Positions 1 through 8,084 of a DNA stretch of 64,000 nt are shown here, piece by piece. The first letter of the stretch is position 1. Each line of letters starts with the position of its first letter. The translations under genes were made by a program, and so were the position numbers. The stretch comes from Oleispira sp963851095 (lineage in GTDB: Bacteria; Pseudomonadota; Gammaproteobacteria; Pseudomonadales; Oceanobacteraceae): contig CAWKOX010000001.1 of NCBI GenBank assembly GCA_963851095.1, positions 45,900-109,899 on the forward strand. Reading direction: 5' to 3'. The notes beneath the pieces are model-generated. The model saw only the letters and a program-made list of their open reading frames with translations, was not told the origin of the DNA and ran no database searches.

Positions 1-491
1 ACTAAACGCAAATTAATGGTGAATTTATCCTGATGTACCGAAGCACTCCAAAACATAAAGGCATCCGCTCGTACTTTCTTTGATAAGACTCGTAACTCTT
101 GGTTGGTTTCGGCGGCTTGCGATATTTTAAGCTCGTCTTCTGCCATCATTACTTTTGTGGTTCTACATTCAATGCATTGAATCACTTCAAAGCGACCACT
201 TTCCATTAAGCGTCCCATCAGTTTGTTTTCAATCATTTGATGAACTTGCTTAGGAATTAAGCGATGTAGGCGATCGCCATTATGGTAAAGCGCGATGCGT
301 TTAACCTCTTGGTCTAAGTCGATCAGTTCTTCTAAGACTAGGGTTTTATCATCATCCAATAATTGCCCAAAGCCGGTATAAAGCGTTGCCGGGGGCTCGG
401 CTATAAGTGGCAGTTCGGATTCCGCCGCATGAGCATAAGTGATCGAGAACAGCAGACCTATACACAGTAATTTTATATTTCGCACAAGCAT
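1..491 (-). CDS. Secreted protein of unknown function (partial, runs off window)
   Basis: An open frame on the minus strand starts at 491 and is still open at base 1, so the C-terminus is missing. The first 20 or so residues form a signal peptide (MLVRNIKLLCIGLLF..., cleavage likely after AHA). The mature part is acidic and ends, within the window, in a region rich in charged helices with a CIEC pair near residue 105. Two in-frame ATGs exist at 497 and 491; an AAGGA Shine-Dalgarno abuts the first and lies six bases before the second, so 491 is preferred. I do not recognise the family; it could be an exported lipoprotein-assembly or flagellar-accessory type protein, but nothing proves it. Confidence 0.7.
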   Translation of the reverse strand, partial: MLVRNIKLLCIGLLFSITYAHAAESELPLIAEPPATLYTGFGQLLDDDKTLVLEELIDLDQEVKRIALYHNGDRLHRLIPKQVHQMIENKLMGRLMESGRFEVIQCIECRTTKVMMAEDELKISQAAETNQELRVLSKKVRADAFMFWSASVHQDKFTINLRL

Positions 492-606
492 CAACATTCC
501 TTAACCCTGATGTTTTTTCAGATTTCTAATGTCAGCATAGTTCAGATATTCAGCTTCGAGGAAAAATTAGAACAATTTGCTATACTTTTAATCCAACGGA
601 GGATTT

Positions 607-972
607 ATGAAGTCATTGATTCAGGTAGCTTTTTTAATTTTATTCAGTCTGGCAAATTCCCATACGGCATTCGCTGACAGTAGTAAGATAAAAAACAATT
701 TAAACGTTATTTCTATTTATCAAATTGAAGATGATACAAAGGCGGGTTTTGACTTTTTTACGTCGGTTAAATCACATAAATGTGGTGGCAAATTATCGAA
801 TAGATTTCGATCTTATAGCGATCATGACACGGTGGCTGAGAGGAAGTTTCAGTTAATTCTTTCGGCAATCAATTTTAAACACTCGATCAGTATTAAACCG
901 CTTGAGTGTGAAGGCTCTGCGATGTTAGTTGACTATATTGGGCTTAGCGCTGGACGCAGCAGAAAGAGATAA
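607..972 (+). CDS. Small secreted protein, hypothetical
   Basis: A 121-residue protein with a clear signal peptide (hydrophobic residues 5-20, cleavage near AFA-DS). The mature part has two cysteines (HKC and LEC motifs) that could form a periplasmic disulfide, and a basic C-terminus ending in RSRKR. A very good Shine-Dalgarno (CGGAGG, six bases before the ATG) and a TATACT -10-like box at 581-586 support expression. It is transcribed towards the fumarase gene, and a shared bidirectional terminator lies between them. The family is not recognised. Confidence 0.7.
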   Translation: MKSLIQVAFLILFSLANSHTAFADSSKIKNNLNVISIYQIEDDTKAGFDFFTSVKSHKCGGKLSNRFRSYSDHDTVAERKFQLILSAINFKHSISIKPLECEGSAMLVDYIGLSAGRSRKR

Positions 973-1020
973 TACAAAGACTGGAATAGTTAAGACTGGA
1001 ATTAGTTAAGACGCCTAATA

Positions 1021-1060
1021 AAAAAGCCGACCTAAGTTTTGAACTCAGGCCGGCTTCTTT
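1021..1060. terminator. Bidirectional intrinsic terminator
   Basis: GCCGACCT (1026-1033) pairs with AGGCCGGC (1047-1054) with one mismatch. The stem is preceded by an A run and followed by a T-rich run, so it can end both the small secreted-protein gene on the plus strand and the fumarase gene on the minus strand. Confidence 0.75.
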
Positions 1061-1101
1061 ATAGGGAGTAATTAATACAACAGACTAGGGTCTTGCCAAT
1101 A

Positions 1102-2628
1102 TTAATCGATTTGCTTGGCAGCAATCTTCGCTTTCCACTCTTGTGGGCCTGTAATATGTACAGATGAACCACGAGAATCAACCGCGACGGTTACTGGCAT
1201 ATCAACTACGTCAAATTCGTAGATGGCTTCCATACCCAAGTCTGCAAAACCAACGACTTCAGCGCCTTTAATCGCTTGTGATACTAGGTAAGCAGCACCA
1301 CCGACAGCCATTAAATAAACCGCTTCGTTATCACGAATCGCATCAATCGCCATTGGACCACGTTCGGCTTTACCGATCATGCCTAATAAGCCCGTTTCTT
1401 CTAATACTGTGCGAGTGAACTTATCCATACGCGTTGCCGTCGTTGGGCCAGCAGGGCCTACTACTTCTTCGCGCACTGGATCAACTGGGCCAACGTAGTA
1501 GATGAAACGGCCTTTCAGATCAACCGGAAGCTCTTCGCCTTTGTTAATCATATCAACCATGCGCTTGTGTGCAGCATCACGGCCCGTCAGCATCTTGCCA
1601 GACAATAATACGGTTTCACCTGGCTGCCAGTCTTTCACCATTTCTGGAGTGATGTCGTTCATATTGACACGACGAACGCCATCACCGACTTCCCAAGTAA
1701 TTTCAGGCCAGTCTTCAAGCTTAGGCGCAGGCAATGCAGCTGGGCCTGAACCATCTAGTACGAAGTGTGCATGACGTGTTGCGGCGCAGTTTGGAATAAT
1801 CGCAACCGGCTTGTTAGCCGCGTGCGTTGGAAAATCAGCCACTTTAATATCAACAACCGTTGTTAAGCCGCCAAGACCTTGCGCACCAATACCTAGCTTG
1901 TTCACTTTTTCGAACAATTCTAAACGTAGCTCTTCTGCACGGGTTTCAGCACCACGCGCTTGCAACTCTTGAATGTTTACAGGCTCTAATAACGCTTCTT
2001 TAGCAATCATCATGGCTTTTTCAGCGGTACCGCCGATGCCTATGCCTAACATACCTGGTGGACACCAGCCCGCACCCATTTTTGGAATTTGCTCTAATAC
2101 CCAATCAACCACAGAATCCGATGGGTTCAGCATAGCAAACTTAGACTTAGCTTCAGAGCCGCCGCCTTTCGCTGCAACGTGAACGTCTACCGTATTGCCA
2201 GGAACAAGCTTAACGTGAATAACCGCTGGGGTATTATCTTTAGTATTACGACGTGCGCCATCAGGATCGGCAAGCACAGAAGCACGTAATACGTTATCTG
2301 GATGCAAATAAGCACGACGAACACCTTCGTTGGCGATGTCTTCAATGCCCATCGTGGCATCTTCAAAACGCACATCCATGCCAATTTCTAAGAATACGGT
2401 AACAATACCGGTATCTTGGCAAATTGGACGGTGGCCTTGGGCACACATACGGGAGTTAATCAGAATCTGAGCCATGGCATCTTTAGCCGCTTTTGATTCT
2501 TCTTTTAGGTACGCTTCATGAACCGCGTCGATGAAATCTTTTGGGTGGTAGTACGAAATATATTGCAGTGCGTCCGCGATGCTCTCAATCAGATCATCTT
2601 GGCGAACAACGGTGACGGCATTTGCCAT
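1102..2628 (-). CDS. fumA: Class I fumarate hydratase (iron-sulfur)
   Basis: A 508-residue cytoplasmic enzyme that interconverts fumarate and malate in the TCA cycle using a labile [4Fe-4S] cluster. Cysteines at about residues 70 (PICQDTG), 189 (GAGWCPPG) and 281 (PNCAATRHAHF) match the three cluster ligands of E. coli FumA, with the same 119-residue spacing between the first two. The length fits the fused alpha-beta class I form. It stands alone, ends at a shared terminator and starts after an unrelated lipoprotein gene. The oxygen sensitivity of this class fits with the Fe-SOD gene a few kilobases away, although the two are not co-transcribed. fumA and fumB cannot be told apart by sequence alone. 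Confidence 0.95.
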   Translation of the reverse strand: MANAVTVVRQDDLIESIADALQYISYYHPKDFIDAVHEAYLKEESKAAKDAMAQILINSRMCAQGHRPICQDTGIVTVFLEIGMDVRFEDATMGIEDIANEGVRRAYLHPDNVLRASVLADPDGARRNTKDNTPAVIHVKLVPGNTVDVHVAAKGGGSEAKSKFAMLNPSDSVVDWVLEQIPKMGAGWCPPGMLGIGIGGTAEKAMMIAKEALLEPVNIQELQARGAETRAEELRLELFEKVNKLGIGAQGLGGLTTVVDIKVADFPTHAANKPVAIIPNCAATRHAHFVLDGSGPAALPAPKLEDWPEITWEVGDGVRRVNMNDITPEMVKDWQPGETVLLSGKMLTGRDAAHKRMVDMINKGEELPVDLKGRFIYYVGPVDPVREEVVGPAGPTTATRMDKFTRTVLEETGLLGMIGKAERGPMAIDAIRDNEAVYLMAVGGAAYLVSQAIKGAEVVGFADLGMEAIYEFDVVDMPVTVAVDSRGSSVHITGPQEWKAKIAAKQID

Positions 2629-2707
2629 GGCTCACGTCCTCATCAAGTTATTAGCGCTATTCTATCAATAGTAAAAGTAGCTCGGTACTTTTCAGCACTG
2701 TAAAAAA

Positions 2708-2733
2708 TAATACCCACTGGGAGGTGGGTATTA
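2708..2733 (-). terminator. Intrinsic terminator after the DUF2846-like lipoprotein gene
   Basis: AATACCCAC (2709-2717) and GTGGGTATT (2724-2732) form a perfect stem, extended by one T-A pair. Read on the minus strand it is followed by TTATTTTTTA, as expected for a terminator of the gene ending at 2802. Confidence 0.85.
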
Positions 2734-2801
2734 GGTTATTACTTATTGTAACTCAATTAAAACGGAGCGTCAGGCAAATGCTGCCTTTGCTTGCCTGATT
2801 A

Positions 2802-3479
2802 TTAGAAAGGATTCCAGCTCTTAGGAGCGCTATCGTCCTCTTCTTCCGCTTCGCTTGTTTCTTCAACAGCGTCTTCTGTAAATACGACTTCTTTCGTCTT
2901 GGTTTCATCAAGACTGGCGATCAAACCACGACCGGAATCCAGCATGTTGGTTTCCTGGATTTCAGCCATTGCGACTTCTGGAGTAACAACCTGCAAAGGA
3001 TTTTGGTGGAACGTCATGTCTTCGAACTTTGCGGCATCCTTATCAACTTCAGAATAACGAAGGTAATAGACCGTGCCCGCTTTGGCATTCAAGTCTAATT
3101 CCGTCACCATCTTTAAGGTGAAATCAATCACATTATTTACTTCGATTCCTTCGAGGCCCAAAAGGGGTCGACGAATTTTAACTTCATGCTTACCTGGTTT
3201 TAGTTCGTACCAAGTATAACTCCCCCCTTTAATATTGAATAAGCGGTCGTCATTCAAGTAAAAACTTGGTGCTTCAAGTTCATCATTCGCCCACGTTGAT
3301 CCCGGGCGATAGACATAAACTAAAGCAGTGTGTTCATAGTCCCAACGGTAGCCGACGGGTTGAAAATCTTGCCCGTTAGGAGCAGCGACAAAACTTCCAA
3401 AGTTATGGCCAATAGACTGGTAAATTGTGCAGCTCGGTAGCAAAAATACCGACAGCAGCAATAATCCGATTTTTATCAT
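2802..3479 (-). CDS. Lipoprotein with DUF2846-like domain
   Basis: A 225-residue protein with an N-terminal hydrophobic stretch and the lipobox LLPSC, so it should be acylated at cysteine 17. The middle (about residues 50-160) resembles DUF2846: a VYVYRPG-type first strand, a YLNDDRLF segment and a YELKPGKHEV turn. The last 50 residues are acidic and disordered (EEDDSAPKSWNPF at the end). Function is unknown; DUF2846 proteins are small envelope lipoproteins. It is a single-gene unit, divergent from the secreted protein at 3591, with its own hairpin terminator. Confidence 0.8.
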   Translation of the reverse strand: MIKIGLLLLSVFLLPSCTIYQSIGHNFGSFVAAPNGQDFQPVGYRWDYEHTALVYVYRPGSTWANDELEAPSFYLNDDRLFNIKGGSYTWYELKPGKHEVKIRRPLLGLEGIEVNNVIDFTLKMVTELDLNAKAGTVYYLRYSEVDKDAAKFEDMTFHQNPLQVVTPEVAMAEIQETNMLDSGRGLIASLDETKTKEVVFTEDAVEETSEAEEEDDSAPKSWNPF

Positions 3480-3590
3480 TATTATGTCCTATCCACACAG
3501 GGATCATTTGCATCATTTTGTTGTCGCTTGTATGATGCCATGCATAACAAAAAATAACAAAAAACAACAAGAGAACAGGGAGTTTGAACA

Positions 3591-4133
3591 ATGAAAACCC
3601 CACTCATTATCGCCTCATTTTTATGCGTTAGTGGCGGCATCATGCTAGCCAATGCACAAACGAGTGACAACCCTTACTATTCAAGCGACATTGATGCGGC
3701 TGTTCAAGAAGCTGAAAATAGCCCTGCCGACGAGACTTACGTTGGTAATCGCTGGTATAACCGCACCACATCAAAAAGCTTTGATTTTCCTAAATTGATG
3801 AATACAGAGATGTCTTCTGAAATCGTCGACGGGGCGTTAGATGCTACTGCCTCGGGCCCTGCAGACGTTGCTCCCGTTCGAACATCGCCTTTAGAACTCA
3901 GTGCTGAGAACATCATTGTCAACAAACAGAGTGACGCTGAATTAGAATTTTTAGCCGATACTAAAACAATCAGCATCGATACAGCGATACAGCCATCTTC
4001 TAAAAAAGAAGATATTACACCAGTATCCTTTGAAATTGATAAGATTGAATATACTTCTGGCGCATTCTCTGGAAGTGCCAAAGATATTCGCTCTACGTCA
4101 CGCTCAAGAGCTTATTACACTCCAGAACCTTAA
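3591..4133 (+). CDS. Secreted protein, tandem paralog A
   Basis: A 180-residue protein with a signal peptide (cleavage likely after ANA-QT). The N-terminal mature segment DNPYYSSDIDAAVQEA, then RWYNRTTSKSFDFPKL and NTEMSS, is shared with the next gene, so the two are tandem duplicates. The rest is acidic, low in complexity and probably disordered. AGGGAG eight bases before the ATG is a good ribosome site. No cysteines remain after the signal peptide and there is no known domain. The next gene starts 15 bases downstream, so the pair is probably one transcript. Confidence 0.75.
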   Translation: MKTPLIIASFLCVSGGIMLANAQTSDNPYYSSDIDAAVQEAENSPADETYVGNRWYNRTTSKSFDFPKLMNTEMSSEIVDGALDATASGPADVAPVRTSPLELSAENIIVNKQSDAELEFLADTKTISIDTAIQPSSKKEDITPVSFEIDKIEYTSGAFSGSAKDIRSTSRSRAYYTPEP

Positions 4134-4148
4134 ATCAGGTAATGCGGT

Positions 4149-4577
4149 ATGAAGACGAAGACTAAACACATAATCGCCTTAATAATCATGAGCTTAACTC
4201 CAGTACTAAGCTGGGGCGTAAACCCTCATGACGAATACTATGCAGATGATATTTTCACTGCCATTAATGAAGCGAAAAAAAGACCACATCATTACGATTA
4301 CAGTACGGCTAAGCGCTATAACCGCTCTACGACGCAAAGCCTTGATATTCCTAGACTTTTAAATAAAGAGATGAGTATTACCAGTATTGATAGTAAGGAT
4401 GAAAATTTGGTTACCGCCGCCGATACTCCGGTCAGTAATCAGCACCAAGAGGTCTATGAAGTTAATGATGATGGGGTAACAGAAGTAAGAGCTTTACCGA
4501 TTAATACCGTGGCACCATTGATTAGTAATCCAAACGTTATTTCACCCAATGTTAGAACAAATATCATCGCCCGCTGA
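4149..4577 (+). CDS. Secreted protein, tandem paralog B
   Basis: A 142-residue exported protein (signal peptide to about residue 24, cleavage near SWG-VN). After cleavage it has HDEYYADDIFTAINEA, then KRYNRSTTQSLDIPRLLN and KEMS, closely matching the same three blocks in the gene 15 bases upstream. The tail is shorter and differs in sequence, so the conserved module is the first 60 residues of the mature protein. Function is unknown. It is convergent with the gene ending at 4617 with no obvious terminator between them. Confidence 0.7.
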   Translation: MKTKTKHIIALIIMSLTPVLSWGVNPHDEYYADDIFTAINEAKKRPHHYDYSTAKRYNRSTTQSLDIPRLLNKEMSITSIDSKDENLVTAADTPVSNQHQEVYEVNDDGVTEVRALPINTVAPLISNPNVISPNVRTNIIAR

Positions 4578-4616
4578 TATTTACAAAGGTTTTACACAGT
4601 TTCATAAAAAGAGGGC

Positions 4617-5516
4617 TTAGCGGGTTAATTTTGCACGAACTAGGTGGCGTATCTTTTGCCCCATCTGCAATAACAACCTGTCTTTCATCCACAGTTTTTG
4701 AGCACTTTCAGACACATTTTTAGAGCCAATATCCATCATTTCATGGCACTGATCTAATAATGCGATACTGCTTAGAGTGTAATAATCTGGCGACTCTTCA
4801 AAGCTCTCATTTAACTGTTCAATCAGCAGCATCTCACCGCTTAATTCCTGCAATAATTTACCGCTCTCAATCTGCTCTCGTAATACCCAGCCCAACATAG
4901 CCAGAGCAACGTGCACATCCTCCCAATAACGAAAGGGTTTATTGGCCTGTTGATGTCCATCGATATCCAATAGCTGCTCAGATGAGATCTCTACCTGATC
5001 AAAGCTCACACCACTATGTGGAATATCTTCTACGAAAGGTGCCTTTAATGGCTCCGATGCCGAGACACCGAGACTATTGTTGGGTAAATAAACGCAGCAA
5101 AGTTGGCCCTCTTCGTTTTTGGCCACCACATACAAACGATCTAATTCATTGGGCATAAGCATCACATAGCCCTTTTGCCCATCAAGAACCGTGCGCTCAC
5201 CTTGTGAAGAAAGCTGCGTCGCCATATCCCAAGGTTTCTTAACTCCTTTTTCTGAGACACAAAATGCAGCGAGTTCATCACTAGGACAATTCACATCTAA
5301 ACAACGAATGGCATTTTGATAGCCTGCTAAAAAAGCCATGCCTGGAGTTGCAGACTGCGCACCCAAATATACGGCATTGACCGCGGTAGAGTAGTACTGA
5401 GAACCCTGCATGAATTGCTGACGAAAGATCTGTATGTCGGAGAAGTGAAGTTGAGGAGATGACAAAGCATGCTGCAAGACTGCAGACATGCTTTGTTTAT
5501 TGAATGACTGTAACAA
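4617..5516 (-). CDS. Acyl-CoA dehydrogenase-like protein, short form
   Basis: A 299-residue protein. Residues about 70-175 resemble the N-terminal/middle region of acyl-CoA dehydrogenases (PGMAFLAGYQNAIRCL, then GERTVLDGQKGYVMLMPNELDRLYVVAKN). It is shorter than a normal family member (about 380 residues or more), and I do not see a clear catalytic glutamate or the usual C-terminal FAD-binding motifs, so it may be a non-enzymatic or divergent relative. The gene starts four bases after the coiled-coil membrane protein gene at 5521, so both are one operon. Substrate cannot be predicted. Confidence 0.5.
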   Translation of the reverse strand: MLQSFNKQSMSAVLQHALSSPQLHFSDIQIFRQQFMQGSQYYSTAVNAVYLGAQSATPGMAFLAGYQNAIRCLDVNCPSDELAAFCVSEKGVKKPWDMATQLSSQGERTVLDGQKGYVMLMPNELDRLYVVAKNEEGQLCCVYLPNNSLGVSASEPLKAPFVEDIPHSGVSFDQVEISSEQLLDIDGHQQANKPFRYWEDVHVALAMLGWVLREQIESGKLLQELSGEMLLIEQLNESFEESPDYYTLSSIALLDQCHEMMDIGSKNVSESAQKLWMKDRLLLQMGQKIRHLVRAKLTR

Positions 5517-5520
5517 AGGA

Positions 5521-6387
5521 CTAAAGCGTGCCTGTCATCGCATTTTGCATGCGATCTAAGCGAATTTGAATATCTTCAATCTCAAGCTTCATTTCATTAA
5601 ATTGAGATTCAACTTCAGACATAGAGCTGTTCAGCTTTTTACGCGTCGCATCAATAGAGCGAATAGATTGCTCGTTATCACCAATACGCTTCTCGGTCGC
5701 CTCAGGCAATCCCGTTACCGATGTTTTTAAAGCCGCAATTTTAGCCTCTAAAGCTTGCTGATTATTTGCCAAGCTAGTTTTTAAAGCAGAAATGCTGGTT
5801 TTAGTCCCGCTGATTTCGCCATTCGCTGAAACGATTTTCTTCTCTAGCCCGACTGTAGTTTTTTCCAGACCCGCGGCTTTCTTTTCAATACCTGCTGCTT
5901 TTTTATCTACTTGAGCAACCGACGCTTTAACGCTTGAAATCGCTTTAGTATTTTTAGCAATGTTAGGTTTGTTGGTTTTATTTGTTAGATCCCAAAGCTT
6001 ACGAATCTCTGTCGCATTATCTTTTAATAATACTTTTAAAGCGCCCAGTGATAATGTTGAGTTTTCATCAGAAGCCGATAATTTATCATTTAAAACCCCT
6101 AAATTGGTCGCATGGTCATTCAAGATGCCTTCTGCTTTAACCAACTGAGCATTCGCTTCTTGTAGCTGCATAAATAAGAAGCCCGCAAAACCACCCATGG
6201 CCAAACTTAATATCAACGCAATAATCGCAATCGTTTGCTTGGGCGCAGGCACTGAGACTGCAGCGGCAGGAGCCGATTCTGCGGCACGCTGTGCAGCTAG
6301 GCGACGCTGCTGAAGCTGCTTTTTGCGCATTGCCATGTCTTCTTGTGATGCTTGCATCTTTGGTATGGAATCTTGTTCGTTTGACAT
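5521..6387 (-). CDS. Membrane-anchored coiled-coil protein
   Basis: A 288-residue protein: a basic, alanine- and glutamine-rich cytoplasmic start (to about residue 50), one transmembrane helix (IAIIALILSLAMGGFAGFLF), then about 200 residues of heptad-like coiled coil with lysine/alanine repeats such as KKAAGIEKKAAGLEKTTVGL. It is the first gene of a two-gene unit with the acyl-CoA dehydrogenase-like gene. The topology is type II with a long periplasmic coiled coil. No family is recognised. It is divergent from sodB, sharing a 276-base promoter region. Confidence 0.7.
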   Translation of the reverse strand: MSNEQDSIPKMQASQEDMAMRKKQLQQRRLAAQRAAESAPAAAVSVPAPKQTIAIIALILSLAMGGFAGFLFMQLQEANAQLVKAEGILNDHATNLGVLNDKLSASDENSTLSLGALKVLLKDNATEIRKLWDLTNKTNKPNIAKNTKAISSVKASVAQVDKKAAGIEKKAAGLEKTTVGLEKKIVSANGEISGTKTSISALKTSLANNQQALEAKIAALKTSVTGLPEATEKRIGDNEQSIRSIDATRKKLNSSMSEVESQFNEMKLEIEDIQIRLDRMQNAMTGTL

Positions 6388-6563
6388 AGTGCCCCCAGGG
6401 TCTTATTTATTCATTATTATGATTATTAATACTCCGAACTGACGACTTAACGCTTACTCAGTTGAATATTTGAGCATTTTCGGACGTATTTTTGTTGCGC
6501 CAGTATAACGGATAAGCGGATCAAACTAAAACCACACTTTTGCATACCTAGAAGATAACGTAA

Positions 6564-6583
6564 GGTGTGCTATGATTCACACC
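6564..6583. promoter_or_regulatory. Inverted repeat upstream of sodB
   Basis: GGTGTG and CACACC flank CTATGATT about 80-100 bases before the sodB start codon. TATGAT inside the repeat could be a -10 element, so this could be an operator over the promoter, but no good -35 is visible and the regulator is not identifiable. Confidence 0.3.
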
Positions 6584-6663
6584 AGATTGTGGTTGTAAGG
6601 CTCGCATCATAATAGAAGTCTGCAATTTCACCACATCACTTAGCTAATAAACGGAGAGACAAC

Positions 6664-7245
6664 ATGGCGTTTGAATTACCAGCATTGCCTTATGCACAAG
6701 ATGCATTAGAGCCACACATTTCTGCAGAAACTTTGTCATTTCACTATGGCAAGCACCACAATACTTACGTTGTTAAGTTGAATGGTCTAATTGGTGGTAC
6801 TGCTGATGAAAACAAATCTCTAGAAGAAATCGTTAAGACTTCTACAGGTCCTGTTTTCAATAACGCAGCACAAATCTGGAACCATACGTTCTACTGGAAC
6901 AGCATGAGCCCTAACGGCGGCGGCGAACCTACTGGCGCTATCGCTGATGCGATCAACGCTTCTTTCGGTTCTTTCGAAGCAATGAAAGAAAAATTGAACG
7001 ACAAAGCGGTTAACAACTTCGGTTCTAGCTGGACTTGGTTGGTTCAACTAGCTGACGGTTCTTTAGACATTGTTAATACGTCTAACGCTGGCACGCCAAT
7101 CACAGAAGAAGGCGTTACTCCGCTGATCACTGTTGATTTGTGGGAACACGCTTATTACATTGATTACCGCAATGTACGTCCTGATTACCTTAAAGGTTTC
7201 TGGGCGCTAGTTAACTGGGAATTCGCTAACGCTAACCTAGCGTAA
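6664..7245 (+). CDS. sodB: Iron superoxide dismutase
   Basis: A 193-residue cytoplasmic enzyme that converts superoxide to oxygen and hydrogen peroxide. The four metal ligands are visible: H27 (FHYGKHH), H74 (IWNHTFYW), D158 and H162 (DLWEHAYY). Q70 in FNNAAQ, placed just before the second ligand, is the hallmark of iron rather than manganese enzymes. The length is that of E. coli SodB. GGAGAG lies before the ATG. It is a single-gene unit with a strong terminator 45 bases after the stop. In this family sodB is often iron-regulated, but I see no convincing Fur box here. Confidence 0.97.
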   Translation: MAFELPALPYAQDALEPHISAETLSFHYGKHHNTYVVKLNGLIGGTADENKSLEEIVKTSTGPVFNNAAQIWNHTFYWNSMSPNGGGEPTGAIADAINASFGSFEAMKEKLNDKAVNNFGSSWTWLVQLADGSLDIVNTSNAGTPITEEGVTPLITVDLWEHAYYIDYRNVRPDYLKGFWALVNWEFANANLA

Positions 7246-7284
7246 GTGATCAGTAACTATTTTCACTGGTGCAAACCCGTGATA

Positions 7285-7313
7285 TAAAAAAGGAGCTTCG
7301 GCTCCTTTTTTTT
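7285..7313 (+). terminator. Intrinsic terminator of sodB
   Basis: AAGGAGC, a TTCG tetraloop and GCTCCTT are followed by a run of eight Ts. This is a textbook Rho-independent terminator. Confidence 0.95.
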
Positions 7314-7363
7314 GCTCTTTTTTTGTTTATTTCATAGACGATGTATTAATAAGGTCTCTAACA

Positions 7364-7957
7364 ATGTCTTTACCGCTTTTACTCGCGTCAAGCTCGGCTT
7401 ATCGCAAACAGCTATTAGAGAAATTACAGCTGCCCTTTACCTACGCGAGCCCAGATATCGACGAATCGATATTGCCCAACGAAGATGCCAGTACTTACGT
7501 CGAGCGCTTAGCGATAGAAAAAGCCAAAGCGCTTCAAAGCGACTTTTCTGAGCATATTATTATCGGTAGTGATCAATGCGCTGTTTTAGACGTTAATGGC
7601 CAACAACGTATTTTAGGCAAGCCACACTCATTTGAAAATGCGGTTCAGCAGCTAAGTGATTGCAGTGGTCAAAAAGTAACGTTTTTAACAGGTTTATGCT
7701 GCTTTAATAGTCATACCAAAAAGACCTTATCGATTGTAGAGCCTTTTACTGTTCATTTTCGTGAATTAACCGAGGCCCAAATCCGTCGCTATATCGAACA
7801 AGAAATGCCGCTAGATTGTGCGGGCAGTTTTAAGTCTGAAGGGATGGGCATTCGCTTATTCAGCGCTTTAGAAGGACGAGACCCCAATAGCTTGGTCGGC
7901 TTACCCTTAATTGCCCTAGTCGATATTCTGGAGCAGCATGGTGTTCAAGTTCTTTAA
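7364..7957 (+). CDS. yceF: Maf-family nucleotide pyrophosphatase, YceF type
   Basis: A 197-residue Maf/HAM1-like protein that hydrolyses modified nucleoside triphosphates; the YceF branch prefers 7-methyl-GTP. The N-terminal LLASSSAYRKQLLEKL motif, the SPDIDES segment, GSDQ, and the C-terminal ALEGRDPNSLVGLPLIAL block are all family signatures, the last being typical of YceF rather than YhdE. It stands alone between sodB and a bidirectional terminator shared with the gspNCD unit. In enterobacteria yceF lies near rpmF and fatty-acid genes; that context is absent here. Confidence 0.9.
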   Translation: MSLPLLLASSSAYRKQLLEKLQLPFTYASPDIDESILPNEDASTYVERLAIEKAKALQSDFSEHIIIGSDQCAVLDVNGQQRILGKPHSFENAVQQLSDCSGQKVTFLTGLCCFNSHTKKTLSIVEPFTVHFRELTEAQIRRYIEQEMPLDCAGSFKSEGMGIRLFSALEGRDPNSLVGLPLIALVDILEQHGVQVL

Positions 7958-8028
7958 TTATGAACTCATACATTTTGTGTTCGTTAACCGCGGCTGCGAT
8001 TACTTTATATCAAGTTTTCTACGGGCAT

Positions 8029-8060
8029 AAAAAAAGACCAGTCTGGACTGGTCTTTTTTA
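8029..8060. terminator. Bidirectional intrinsic terminator
   Basis: AAAGACCAGTC and GACTGGTCTTT form an 11-bp perfect stem with a two-base loop, with an A run before and a T run after. It serves yceF on the plus strand and gspD on the minus strand. Confidence 0.92.
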
Positions 8061-8084
8061 TTTTTGCTTATAGTTTAGAAGCAA

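Noticed and set aside
1502..2703. Several short frames inside or antisense to the fumarase gene
   Set aside because: Shadow frames of a conserved gene; no conserved protein sequence.
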